From: Porticoccaceae bacterium
Lineage (GTDB): Bacteria; Pseudomonadota; Gammaproteobacteria; Pseudomonadales; Porticoccaceae
DNA length: 64,000 nt
NCBI GenBank assembly: GCA_902562425.1
Contig: CACETF010000001.1
Location: 1-64,000, forward strand
Direction: 5' to 3'
This document shows positions 47,751 to 56,326 of this stretch, piece after piece (the first letter of the stretch is position 1; every line of letters begins with the position of its first letter). The translations under genes were made by a program, and so were the position numbers. A model generated the notes under the pieces. That model was not told where the DNA came from, did no database searches, and saw nothing but the letters and a program-made list of their open reading frames with translations.

Positions 47751-48558
47751 AATGTTTGTCAAGCAAATCAATTAGGATCATATGAGGCACTGTAAGTGCG
47801 GCAAGGCCAATAAAAGTTACTTGGATTAAAATCGGTTCCAAATTGAGATTTGGCTTACTTAGGAAAAAGAGTACCAAGAATATCCCTGATAACCAAGTAA
47901 TCAGTGTGTAACTAGCCGCCTCTACTGATGATCGCAGGCGTTCTTGAGGCTTGATCCCAGTCCATACAAGAAAGCTATGAGTCGGACTGTGAATCAGGCA
48001 GAAATAAAGTGCGAAACTTATAAGTGGATCCAGAATATATGTACTCATGAATACACCAGCTGCTATGCAGGTAGTGGGAACCCACTTATTATGAAAATAG
48101 CTATAACAGAGATAGATTAAAAGAGTAACTAGCCACGGAACGAGTAGAGATTTAGAAGTGGCAACTAATAGGTCGGCAGTATCTTCTCCCGCCAAGATGG
48201 TGAAAATGGGTTGAACGTCTGATGGGTGTAGTCCTGGTATACCAATTACGATGAGTCCGCAGTGTGAAATAAGAGGTACAACATTTGACCATTTCCAAGG
48301 ATATTCGACTATTTTGATATCACTTGTCCCAAAGTGAATTGCAGATAAGATTAGGAATATTGTTAAACTTACGCCCGGCAAATACCACCAAATAATTGCG
48401 ACTATTATTGCAAGCAAAAGATAGCTCAAATGGAAAATTAGCCACTCAAAAACCGTTTTAGACCAACCAGCACGCCTTGCTATTGCGCCATCCAAACCAC
48501 CATGAGGAACGCCAATCAGCATGACAGCAACGATCGCAATATAATCCAAGCTAGACAT
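47743..48558 (-). CDS. blh: Beta-carotene 15,15'-dioxygenase (Brp/Blh family)
   Basis: Membrane enzyme that splits beta-carotene into two retinal molecules. 271 residues with about seven hydrophobic helices. Conserved His-bearing segments are VPHGGLDGAIARRAG near the N-terminus, IHFGTSD, and LIHSPTHSFLVW, which supply the iron ligands of the family. It overlaps crtY by 8 nt and fni by 8 nt. Its presence indicates that the cluster is meant to make retinal for the adjacent rhodopsin. Confidence 0.92.
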   Translation of the reverse strand: MSSLDYIAIVAVMLIGVPHGGLDGAIARRAGWSKTVFEWLIFHLSYLLLAIIVAIIWWYLPGVSLTIFLILSAIHFGTSDIKIVEYPWKWSNVVPLISHCGLIVIGIPGLHPSDVQPIFTILAGEDTADLLVATSKSLLVPWLVTLLIYLCYSYFHNKWVPTTCIAAGVFMSTYILDPLISFALYFCLIHSPTHSFLVWTGIKPQERLRSSVEAASYTLITWLSGIFLVLFFLSKPNLNLEPILIQVTFIGLAALTVPHMILIDLLDKHYD

Positions 48559-49678
48559 TAAATATTTGCTTCAAGAAAGGGATTTTTGGCATTGCCGCTA
48601 TAACGCGAACCCAGTCGAATGTAGTTGCTTTACCGAGCATGAAGCGGGCAAATTGCTCACCATTTAGTGCTTCGGCCAATTTCATGAAAAGACTCGGTCC
48701 TATTTCAGGATATTCGGTTGCGACTCGGTTGAATATCGTATCCATAAGTACTATTCTTTCAGAGATAGGCTCAGGGACATTATAATTTTCCTGACTGATT
48801 TGTTGAGCAAGGCAAGAAGCCTGTTTCTGTATATAACTAAAGCCATAACCTGATGACCGTCTCAGTGCCCCACTTGCTGCGCCAATGGTAGGTATTTTTT
48901 CGTTACGAGGGATAACCTCATCCATTGGAATCACACCAACCTCCTCGCTGAGATACGATTTGACAATGATCTCCCGTTCATTTAACCAACGATCTATAGC
49001 ATTTCTATACCAGTTTTGAGGTTCTAAGCTCTGAGAGATCATTGTTGATTCAACAAGAAGGTGAGTAGAAGAAAACGGTAGGACATAAATAAAATGTAGC
49101 CCTCGGGTTTGATCCACCCGAAAATCCATGAGGGTAGCTATTTGCCACGCCGACATTGGATTTCTGATCTTTACTTCAACTCCTAAAAAGTGCTGTAAAA
49201 GGCCATTCGGTCGAACAGATGGTGGACGACTATCATAGACATGAGTTGCAGAGAAAGACTGATCGCCACTTTCTATGATATATTGGCTTGGTGTTTTTCT
49301 CACGGATTTCACCGCCTCAGGAATTATATGGATTTTTTCACTGAGTTGGCTTTCGCACAAACTTAAATATTTAGTTGAGCTGAGGCATGTGTAATCGAAG
49401 GAAGGACTGTCTCTGACGACGCTGCGACTGTAGTCTACTAGTTGCCATTGACACCAGCTGCCTTTTACCGCGTGATTTAAAAGCTGTCTTTGGTTTCCAT
49501 CGGTCCAAAGACTCCAATGGAGCTCTTTTTTCATTTTGTGTGCTGGTTCAAAGATGCACACAGTCTTAGCGACATTTAGTCTTGATAGTTCGGAGGCAAG
49601 ACTAAATCCAGCATTACCGCCTCCTATTATTACTATGTCAAAGGTTGTTGACACCGGCGAGACCCAGTAACGGCTCAT
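48551..49678 (-). CDS. crtY: Lycopene beta-cyclase
   Basis: FAD-dependent cyclase that converts lycopene to beta-carotene. Dinucleotide-binding DIVIIGGGNAGFSLASEL begins at about residue 14. The internal HVYDSRPP and the RSSGYGFSYIQKQA segments are typical of the CrtY family, and 375 residues is the normal length. Its first 41 nt overlap crtB. Confidence 0.93.
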   Translation of the reverse strand: MSRYWVSPVSTTFDIVIIGGGNAGFSLASELSRLNVAKTVCIFEPAHKMKKELHWSLWTDGNQRQLLNHAVKGSWCQWQLVDYSRSVVRDSPSFDYTCLSSTKYLSLCESQLSEKIHIIPEAVKSVRKTPSQYIIESGDQSFSATHVYDSRPPSVRPNGLLQHFLGVEVKIRNPMSAWQIATLMDFRVDQTRGLHFIYVLPFSSTHLLVESTMISQSLEPQNWYRNAIDRWLNEREIIVKSYLSEEVGVIPMDEVIPRNEKIPTIGAASGALRRSSGYGFSYIQKQASCLAQQISQENYNVPEPISERIVLMDTIFNRVATEYPEIGPSLFMKLAEALNGEQFARFMLGKATTFDWVRVIAAMPKIPFLKQIFNV

Positions 49679-50588
49679 GTAATTTTTGTTGATGAGTTGG
49701 AGTTTTCTTCGGAATAAATACCGATAATCCGAATAGTGTAAGCTGAATTTTTTTAAAAGCTGAAACGACTTGGCGGCCTTGCCACCAACAATATTTTTCT
49801 TCTTTTAGTTGTCTACCGATTTGTCTATAAACCCTTAAAGCGACATTGATTGCAAACCTTGATCTCCTGGGAAGAAGGACAATCCCCTGCTCAGCACTTT
49901 CATAGTATTGCTCAGCGAGTTTAAGTAGTTTTTCAATTGCAGAAGAAACTTTAATGCGTAAATCAATAGAGGCATCAACCCAACTGCAAGGTTCGGACTG
50001 AAGCTCTGTTAAATTCAGCCATTCTGATGGAATATAGCGCCTGCCCATTTGCGCATCTTCTAAGACATCCCTTGCAATATTTGTCAATTGCATGGCTACT
50101 CCGAGGTCAATTGCAAAGCTATCTGCATCCTTATGAGAGCAGTCCAAGACTCGACACATCATAAGCCCGACAGTGCCTGCCACCGCGTGGCAGTAACGGA
50201 GAAGTTGTTTTGTATTATCAAATCTAGCAGGAATTTGATCAGAGATCATTCCTTCTAAGAGTTCTTGAGCTGCTACCAGTGGGATGCTCTTTTTTTTAGC
50301 TAATACCAAAAAATTTTTAGTTTCAAGTTCATCCTCGTGTAGGCGTACTTCACCAGCCAGATATCCATGAATGTTTTTTAGCCGTTCAATTCTATTGTTA
50401 TCAGTGCCATCTGCTAAATCGTCCAAGAATCTGCAGAATTTATAAAGTTGTGCTGCACTTTCAGCATAATGATTACCCAAAAACAAACTTGCAAAATAAA
50501 ATGATTTGCCATGTGCCGCAAGGACCGCGATTGGTTTTGGGTCGGGTATTGCAGACTGATACTGCGCGAGCGATTTAGAAGTATACAT
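49638..50588 (-). CDS. crtB: Phytoene synthase
   Basis: Condenses two GGPP to phytoene. 316 residues. The first Asp-rich site is FCRFLDDLADG and the second lies in AMQLTNIARDVLEDAQMGRRYIP. The N-terminus KSFYFASLFLG is standard. The gene follows crtE after 107 nt; the phytoene desaturase gene crtI, normally between the two, is not there. Confidence 0.94.
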   Translation of the reverse strand: MYTSKSLAQYQSAIPDPKPIAVLAAHGKSFYFASLFLGNHYAESAAQLYKFCRFLDDLADGTDNNRIERLKNIHGYLAGEVRLHEDELETKNFLVLAKKKSIPLVAAQELLEGMISDQIPARFDNTKQLLRYCHAVAGTVGLMMCRVLDCSHKDADSFAIDLGVAMQLTNIARDVLEDAQMGRRYIPSEWLNLTELQSEPCSWVDASIDLRIKVSSAIEKLLKLAEQYYESAEQGIVLLPRRSRFAINVALRVYRQIGRQLKEEKYCWWQGRQVVSAFKKIQLTLFGLSVFIPKKTPTHQQKLHEPLLGLAGVNNL

Positions 50589-50695
50589 TTGAGTGGCTCT
50601 TACTCTCGTACAAGTAGGAAAAGCAAAAGGAAGTTTCCCACCTTGATTATTGGCATGGTCAACTAATGACTAATTTGCAACCAACCCTTGATAAC

Positions 50696-51667
50696 TTATG
50701 CAATCCTACCACGCTGAGTTTCTGTAATTTTTTTATCATTTACAGATGCTACTAATTGAGTTGCGACTTCTCGGAGAGGCGAGGGAACGCTTGGAACTAT
50801 TAGCTCCGCCTCTGCAAGCCATATATCCAAAGCGTGATTTGCTCTCACAATCGCTTGGCTCGAAGCAATTCGCTGTTGCCATTGACTCACTTTTGATGTA
50901 TCCCCTGAGTTATACCAGCGAATGAAATCCTCATTTCCAGTATTATTTTCATTAAACAAACTGACCACAAGGTTAGGTTTTCGCCCGTCTAGATCACATG
51001 ATCGGTGACTAGAGGGAACTATGTCGTCTATATCATTTCGCCCCTGGTACACGAGGCTGCAGAGACTAACTAAATTTTTGAGGCTTTGCAACGAGTAGTC
51101 AAAATTTGATGCCAGAGCCACTCCCGCGATTGGAGCCAATAAAAACGGGGACGTTTTTCCAGACGCAATTCGCTTCCATTGATTTGTTGTTATGCACCGC
51201 TTTTGCCCAACATCGGACGCCTGACCGACACAAGTTTGTTGCATTGCGGTTGCCAACTGACCCACTAATTGACCACCGTGCGTTTTGTTTTTGGAAGCCA
51301 GTTCAAAAGCTTTAGCAACCATCCAGTCGCCTAGGCAGAGGGCTGTGTCAATTCCAAAGTGTTCGTGAATACTTTTCTGGCCACGTCTGTGGGTGCTTGC
51401 ATCGCTAATATCATCGTGGACAAGGGAGGCATTATGTATGAGTTCGCAGGCAGCTGCCCAAATTAAAACATCGTGATAGCGCAACCGAAGGGCTTCGCCA
51501 CTAGCTAAAACTAACTGAGCTCTAAATCCTTTGCCGGGGTTTCTAAAATGATATTTTGCAGCATTAAGAAGACCTGACTCTCGGGACGGAAGTTCCCGTT
51601 GAAATAAATCGCCGAGTTGGGTTAAAAAAACCCCGACACTTAATCTGCTTCTTATTATTGGGGGCAT
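50696..51667 (-). CDS. crtE: Geranylgeranyl diphosphate synthase (polyprenyl synthetase)
   Basis: Prenyl chain elongation to GGPP. 323 residues. The first Asp-rich motif is LVHDDISD, with the second region altered to GRNDIDDI. KGFRAQLVLASGEAL near the N-terminus and GDWMVAKAFELA are also typical. An AAGGG lies 9 nt upstream of the ATG. It is the first cluster gene after proteorhodopsin, separated from it by a structured 133-nt spacer. Confidence 0.9.
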   Translation of the reverse strand: MPPIIRSRLSVGVFLTQLGDLFQRELPSRESGLLNAAKYHFRNPGKGFRAQLVLASGEALRLRYHDVLIWAAACELIHNASLVHDDISDASTHRRGQKSIHEHFGIDTALCLGDWMVAKAFELASKNKTHGGQLVGQLATAMQQTCVGQASDVGQKRCITTNQWKRIASGKTSPFLLAPIAGVALASNFDYSLQSLKNLVSLCSLVYQGRNDIDDIVPSSHRSCDLDGRKPNLVVSLFNENNTGNEDFIRWYNSGDTSKVSQWQQRIASSQAIVRANHALDIWLAEAELIVPSVPSPLREVATQLVASVNDKKITETQRGRIA

Positions 51668-51729
51668 AGCAGTACCCTTCGTATTTTTATAAGCTTTGAG
51701 ACTTGAAGGCCCGACCCTCTTAATTCAAG

Positions 51730-51799
51730 GCACCTCAAGCTTTGTTTCAAGACCAGAAGAGCCAGGAACCTGGCTCTTTTGTCTAGTCTTCGTGGTGCC
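51730..51799 (-). terminator. Long imperfect hairpin between proteorhodopsin and crtE
   Basis: AGAGCCAGG (51759-51767) and CCTGGCTCT (51770-51778) form a perfect 9-bp stem around AA, with partial pairing outward. An outer GGCACC (51730-51735) pairs with GGTGCC (51794-51799). The whole can fold into one rod-like structure immediately after the rhodopsin stop. No strong U-run follows on the minus strand, so it could be an attenuator or an mRNA 3'-end stabiliser that raises rhodopsin over crtE expression. Confidence 0.6.
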
Positions 51800-51800
51800 T

Positions 51801-52490
51801 TTATTCTGCGGAGTCAGCGACTGCTGCTACCCAAATAAACAGACCGAATCCAATCTTGTTAACCAAGTCGGCGATGTTATATATGCCATTTAAAGCATCA
51901 GCGTTTACACCACCAGCGAGGTAACCAAGGAAGTAACCCAAAGGATAAATGGCCCATCCGATGGTGACAATCCACTTCATGCCGTTGAATGCCATTTGGC
52001 AGTTCGCATTGCCGCTGGCAGCATTGATTTGGCTCGCTTCACCAGCAAAAATTTCATATAGAATGAAAATCCAGCCTGCCATCCCAATAATGAAACCAAG
52101 AGTTGGATCCATAAACCCAGCTTCACCTGCAAAACCGCCGAGCAACATAACAATTGTTCCTAACAACAGGCGCCAGAAAACACCGGAGGCAACTACTGCA
52201 ATAGCAGCAAGAATTAAGTAGAATTCAATCATCTGTAGGGGAACTGTGATCAACCAATCTATGTATCTATAAACTGTTGGGGTTTCACCTGTTTCTACCC
52301 AAACAGCCCTCATGTAGAAATAGTGTACCGCAGCTACAAGTTGAATGAGACCAGCGACGGTGAGCGACGTTTTCCAATGTGACTTGACCCTATCGCGCTC
52401 AATGAAAAAGAATACAGCTGCCGCTACCATGGCCATTGATATTAGCCAAAAGGAAATGCCAACTGGATCGTTAGCTTCTAAATTAGTCAT
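51801..52490 (-). CDS. Proteorhodopsin, light-driven proton pump, blue-tuned
   Basis: Seven-helix retinal protein, 229 residues. Helix C reads YRYIDWLITVPLQMIEFY: Asp78 (proton acceptor, D97 in eBAC31A08 numbering), Thr82 (T101) and Glu89 (proton donor, E108). The H75 equivalent is His56 in AAVHYFYM. The Schiff-base Lys is K212 in DLVNKIGFG (K231). Gln86 occupies the spectral tuning site 105, where Gln gives blue and Leu green absorption. There is no N-terminal signal peptide, which accounts for the 19-20 residue difference. It is followed by the retinal genes. Confidence 0.97.
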   Translation of the reverse strand: MTNLEANDPVGISFWLISMAMVAAAVFFFIERDRVKSHWKTSLTVAGLIQLVAAVHYFYMRAVWVETGETPTVYRYIDWLITVPLQMIEFYLILAAIAVVASGVFWRLLLGTIVMLLGGFAGEAGFMDPTLGFIIGMAGWIFILYEIFAGEASQINAASGNANCQMAFNGMKWIVTIGWAIYPLGYFLGYLAGGVNADALNGIYNIADLVNKIGFGLFIWVAAVADSAE

Positions 52491-52518
52491 TGTTTTATAC
52501 CCTATTATTCAAAAATTT

Positions 52519-52608
52519 TTATTTGAAAGTGGCCCAAGTACAGCTATTTAGCCACTCAGAAGCGAAAATCATGAAGCGCAATGACAACATAAATTTCGAA
52601 CAGCACAT
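52519..52608 (-). other. Possible 29-codon upstream ORF in front of proteorhodopsin
   Basis: An ATG at 52608 with AAAGGATAAATT before it opens MCCSKFMLSLRFMIF..., ending in TAA 28 nt before the rhodopsin ATG. The SD (AAAGGA, 6 nt) is better than that of the rhodopsin. It could be a leader or chance; no family resemblance. Confidence 0.25.
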
Positions 52609-52723
52609 AATTTATCCTTTATTTTGAAAAAGTGCAAACAACTTTATGCGATTAATTCGCACAAATTACATTACTCATAGCTAAATAGATTGGTATTCGC
52701 CCCATAATGGGGCAATTTTGTTT
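52523..52723 (+). ncRNA. Candidate small RNA divergent from proteorhodopsin
   Basis: A sigma70-like TTGAAA (52523-52528), 16-nt spacer and TATTTA (52545-52550) on the plus strand would start a transcript near 52557. About 140 nt later there is a good Rho-independent terminator: GCCCCA (52699-52704), loop TAA, TGGGGC (52708-52713), then AATTTTGTTT. No protein gene lies between. This predicts an RNA of about 165 nt. No family match is claimed. Confidence 0.35.
52699..52723 (+). terminator. Rho-independent terminator with no annotated upstream gene
   Basis: A 6-bp GC-rich stem with a TAA loop followed by AATTTTGTTT on the plus strand. The only plus-strand sequence upstream is antisense to the rhodopsin operon or the short intergenic region, so it implies an unannotated transcript. 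Confidence 0.6.
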
Positions 52724-53106
52724 AAGGGTACAGATATTTTTGGCTCGGAGCTAAGCGAAAGTAGTAAATGTTTATGAGCCAAACTTCAATGCAGTTTATT
52801 TACCCAGAAAGATTTATTTGTTGAATTAAACTAAGTGCAAGTAATATCTGTGTGGTCGAACATACATAGCCTTAATTTTTTAGTGCTAGCAGGATTTTGG
52901 TGTGACAGGTGATGTAAACTTGAGCTGTTGATTATACCAATTTGGCGCAAAGAGAATTAGTTAAAATCAAAAGATAAGCAATGCCCAATTTAATTCAATT
53001 GTGGGTGGGTTTCTCTGACATATCAGCCTAATTCATCGATTAAGTCTTTGATGAGGTCAGTAAGTGGTTAAAGAGTAACTTTTGTTTTGAGTGTTAGGAG
53101 GCAGCA
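52724..53106. other. AT-rich region upstream of the serine hydrolase
   Basis: No gene, RNA or clear repeat seen. It ends in a perfect AGGAGG (53096-53103 region) that sets the GTG start at 53107. Confidence 0.45.
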
Positions 53107-54312
53107 GTGAGAAAAACTTTATTTTTTGGGGGGATATTTTTAGTCACTTTGGCAATTGGTGTCGGTTCATTTGGTCAAGCCAGTAGCACCAAAACAGTGC
53201 CTATGAATCAATGGATAAAAATTGAGCCCTCGGATGCTGGAATAAGTGAACGTAAAGTCAAGAATCTTTTTGATTTATCGTTTTCGGATCCGGCAACTCA
53301 AGCTACTGTTTTAATAAAAAACGGTCAAATTGTCGGAGAACGATATCAGGAAGGCTTCCATGTTGAAAGCTATGGTACGAGTTGGTCGATGGCAAAAAGT
53401 TTTTACGCCGCATTAGTGGGCATCTCTCTGGATTATGGCGAAATTGATAGCTTGGATGATTTTGTTTCCGATTATCTACCGACATTCGGTGATGAGCGCG
53501 CTGACATTACGATAAGACACTTGTTGAACATGACGAGTGGTCTTTATTTTCCGGCTCATGAGCATGAGCTGATGTTTTTGCAGGAAAATCACCTTGAATA
53601 TGCTGTTAATACAAAATTTGAAAAATCCCCCGGCCAGGTATTTGAGTACAATAATGTTAATTCAATGCTTCTTTCGGCTATACTTTCAAATGCGTCGGGA
53701 AAGCCAGCCGATCAACTAATGCAGGAACGCATTTTTTCCAAAATTGGTATTGAGAATTATACTTTGTGGAGGGACTCCTCTGGAAACCCGCTCACTTATT
53801 GTTGTGTCGACATGTCGGCAAGGGATTTTTCGAGATTTGGCCTTTTATTTGCGCGAAAAGGCATGTGGGGAAGTGAAGAAGTTTTATCGTCTGACTATGT
53901 AGATGAAACTTTTAAAGAAATCTGGTCGAATATAGAAAGTAAAACGATAAATCAGAAGCGCGGGTATGGGATGCATTGGTGGATTTCAAGAAACAACGAG
54001 ACCTCTCGTATTTTTAACGCAAGTGGTAAGTTCGGTCAGTATATATTTGTCGACCCTGATAACGATGTTGTGTTTACGCGAATTACTCGGTACCGGCCAA
54101 CCGGAGGGGCTGTTCAAAACTTGGGTACTTTAAGGTTTTTTTCGTGGATTAATGATCTTACATTTTTGCGGAAATTTGGGGAACGATTGACAACTTTGGG
54201 CTTAATTGATTTGGGTGGAGATCTAGCAACTCCTCACACTTTTGAAAACGGGATCTCCAAGCAATTTTTTAGGGATTACTCCGCTATCGTTGACGCCTTT
54301 GCTGACTTGTAA
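53107..54312 (+). CDS. Exported serine hydrolase of the beta-lactamase/esterase (class C-like) superfamily
   Basis: 401 residues, GTG start 5 nt after a perfect AGGAGG. N-terminal TLFFGGIFLVTLAIGVGSFGQA is a signal peptide. The catalytic SXXK motif is SMAK (S94-K97) and the YXN motif is Y-N-N in VFEYNNVNSML. Related proteins include NylB-like amidohydrolases and class C penicillin-binding-like esterases. True beta-lactamase activity is not implied. It stands alone, convergent with the cryptochrome gene. Confidence 0.85.
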   Translation: MRKTLFFGGIFLVTLAIGVGSFGQASSTKTVPMNQWIKIEPSDAGISERKVKNLFDLSFSDPATQATVLIKNGQIVGERYQEGFHVESYGTSWSMAKSFYAALVGISLDYGEIDSLDDFVSDYLPTFGDERADITIRHLLNMTSGLYFPAHEHELMFLQENHLEYAVNTKFEKSPGQVFEYNNVNSMLLSAILSNASGKPADQLMQERIFSKIGIENYTLWRDSSGNPLTYCCVDMSARDFSRFGLLFARKGMWGSEEVLSSDYVDETFKEIWSNIESKTINQKRGYGMHWWISRNNETSRIFNASGKFGQYIFVDPDNDVVFTRITRYRPTGGAVQNLGTLRFFSWINDLTFLRKFGERLTTLGLIDLGGDLATPHTFENGISKQFFRDYSAIVDAFADL

Positions 54313-54342
54313 AGGAGAAACTGGGGCCAAAAAACTTTTAGA

Positions 54343-55650
54343 TCATACACGGGTAATTGGCCAATCCACAATATCAGCTGAGTCGAGATACTGGTCACAT
54401 TTCTCGCCTTGCCAAGAATTTATAAACGTGAAATTCGGGTCATAAACAGCTCTTTGTTTGCTCAAGTTGAAGTGTCTCCCACCTCTCGGATCGGTACCCA
54501 CGCCGGCTATGTACTGCCAATTACCCCAGTTGGAGGCAAAATCATAATCGATAAGTTTCTGAGCAAAGTATGCAGCTCCGTAGCGCCAATCGAGAGAGAG
54601 TTCGTTGACGAGACAACTCGCCACAATTTGCCTGCCGCGATTTGACATGTAACCTTCAGCATTTAGTTGGCTCATACATGCATTTACAAGTGGGAACGGA
54701 GTGTTTGCTGAACACCACTTTTTAAAGCGTTGGGGGTTAAAAAAAGTTTTTGGAGAACGATTTGAGAGGCCTGAAAATTTTGTCAGCGTTGAGGGATAAG
54801 TTTTTGCATACCACTGGAAGTATTCTCGCCATAGAAGTTCAAAGTAAATCCAGTAAGTAGATTCACTTGCCCCTGCAACAAGTTCATATTTCTTCAAGCT
54901 ATGAAATGTTTGGCGTACTGAGAGACACCCATTGCTGAGCCAAACTGAAAATTTGGTCGAATTTTTCCATCCGTCCAAGGCATTTCGTGTCTGTTTGTAA
55001 GAACTTGCATGTTGACCCTTAAAATAATCGTGTAAGTGTTTTTTACCCTCCCGTTCGCCACCAGCAAAAAGACAATCAGCTGGTTTAAATTTTATTTGCC
55101 AATGTTTTGGTTTGCCTACAGGAGGGGGTAGCGACGAAGGACAAGCGACTGGGTCTTTTATGGCTAGATGCTCGACCGCTCGGCGAAATTTTGAAAACGT
55201 TGCAGGGAAGTGATTCGATTCAAAAGGGAGTTGGCTCTCATCGAAGAGTGTCGATGTGAACTCTTCTTTAAAGTCGATTGCGGGGTATGCTTTCTTGATG
55301 GCTTCCCAGTAATTATTGGCGGATTGTCTCGGTTGCCAGCTTCGGTAGATGACGTTTGGGTTGAATTCGTCAATAAATGAGCAGATATCAGCCTTCGATT
55401 TAACCACTAATCTATCTATGCGCTGTCCAAAACGTTTTAACTCCGTATCTAGCGCACACAAGCTCTGGGATCGGAATTGCCTACGCAGGTCAGACTCGTT
55501 TATGCCAAATTGTTGCTTGAGATCATCTTTGGTTTCTAAATATACACATGCTAAAGTCTTACATTCTTTGGCTGCGGAAACCAGACATAAGTTGTCGTAT
55601 ACTCTCAAGTCGTTCGAAAAAAACACGCAACCTAATTCAAATCGTTCCAT
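54343..55650 (-). CDS. Cryptochrome DASH-type photolyase
   Basis: 435 residues. N-terminal CVFFSNDLRVYDNLCL is the photolyase-related domain. The FAD domain shows the DASH signature SNRGRQIVASCLVNELSLDWRYGA, followed by SNWGNWQYIAGVGTDPRGGR and FNLSKQ. CRY-DASH enzymes repair cyclobutane dimers in single-stranded DNA and may signal light. It forms the right flank of the light block and starts 153 nt from the divergent DUF3429 gene. Confidence 0.93.
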   Translation of the reverse strand: MERFELGCVFFSNDLRVYDNLCLVSAAKECKTLACVYLETKDDLKQQFGINESDLRRQFRSQSLCALDTELKRFGQRIDRLVVKSKADICSFIDEFNPNVIYRSWQPRQSANNYWEAIKKAYPAIDFKEEFTSTLFDESQLPFESNHFPATFSKFRRAVEHLAIKDPVACPSSLPPPVGKPKHWQIKFKPADCLFAGGEREGKKHLHDYFKGQHASSYKQTRNALDGWKNSTKFSVWLSNGCLSVRQTFHSLKKYELVAGASESTYWIYFELLWREYFQWYAKTYPSTLTKFSGLSNRSPKTFFNPQRFKKWCSANTPFPLVNACMSQLNAEGYMSNRGRQIVASCLVNELSLDWRYGAAYFAQKLIDYDFASNWGNWQYIAGVGTDPRGGRHFNLSKQRAVYDPNFTFINSWQGEKCDQYLDSADIVDWPITRV

Positions 55651-55803
55651 ATGGACCCTGTCTATATCTTAATAGTCAAAGTAGTTACGCACTATTTTTT
55701 AAATAGGGTTACGGTAGTTCAATTTACAGAGTCAATCCAGCAGAGATTAAAGAACGTAGGTTAGATTATTGAAAAAATCATTTGTCTAGGACTGAAACCG
55801 CTA

Positions 55804-56322
55804 ATGATCTCAACCGTTGAAGGTAGTCTTCATTCAGGATCGAGTTCTCCGAGAGTTGAAAGAACATATACACTGCTTGGATACTTAGGGTTATTTCCTT
55901 TTGCACTTTCTACTTGCTTGACAATACTCTCTGTTGTAGAAACCGGTCATGCTAACACCTCAAGCTTCCTAGGATATTACGTTCCGTATGTTTTCCTCAC
56001 ATACAGTGCGTGTATTCTTAGTTTTTTAGCGGGAACCCTGTGGCGTGGGCAATTCGATAGCGGATATGATGGCTCCAACATGCTACTACTTAGTAACCTG
56101 CTGGCACTTCTTAGCTGGCTCAGTTTGCTTGTAATGAATTTGTCCCACTATATGATGTTGTTGGCAGTTGTCATCCTGGGTTCCGGTTACGTTGTAACAA
56201 TTACTGCGGAACGGGCATCGCCTAGTGTTTCCCCCCATTATTTTGTAATGCGGGCTCGTTTAACATGGGCAGTGGTGCTGATGCATTTAATATTTTTAGT
56301 AGCATTGTTATGGAGCTTATAA
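55804..56322 (+). CDS. DUF3429 family membrane protein
   Basis: 172 residues, five hydrophobic helices. YTLLGYLGLFPFALST and LSFLAGTLWRG match the DUF3429 pattern. Function unknown. First of three closely spaced genes (4-nt gap, then overlap) that face away from CRY-DASH. Confidence 0.8.
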   Translation: MISTVEGSLHSGSSSPRVERTYTLLGYLGLFPFALSTCLTILSVVETGHANTSSFLGYYVPYVFLTYSACILSFLAGTLWRGQFDSGYDGSNMLLLSNLLALLSWLSLLVMNLSHYMMLLAVVILGSGYVVTITAERASPSVSPHYFVMRARLTWAVVLMHLIFLVALLWSL

Positions 56323-56326
56323 CGAA

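Noticed and set aside
50589-50695. Possible crtI remnant between crtE and crtB
   Set aside because: The spacer codes for no recognisable CrtI N- or C-terminal segment in any minus-strand frame.
53107-54312. Antibiotic-resistance beta-lactamase
   Set aside because: SXXK and YXN motifs are shared by esterases and NylB-like hydrolases; nothing specifically supports resistance activity.
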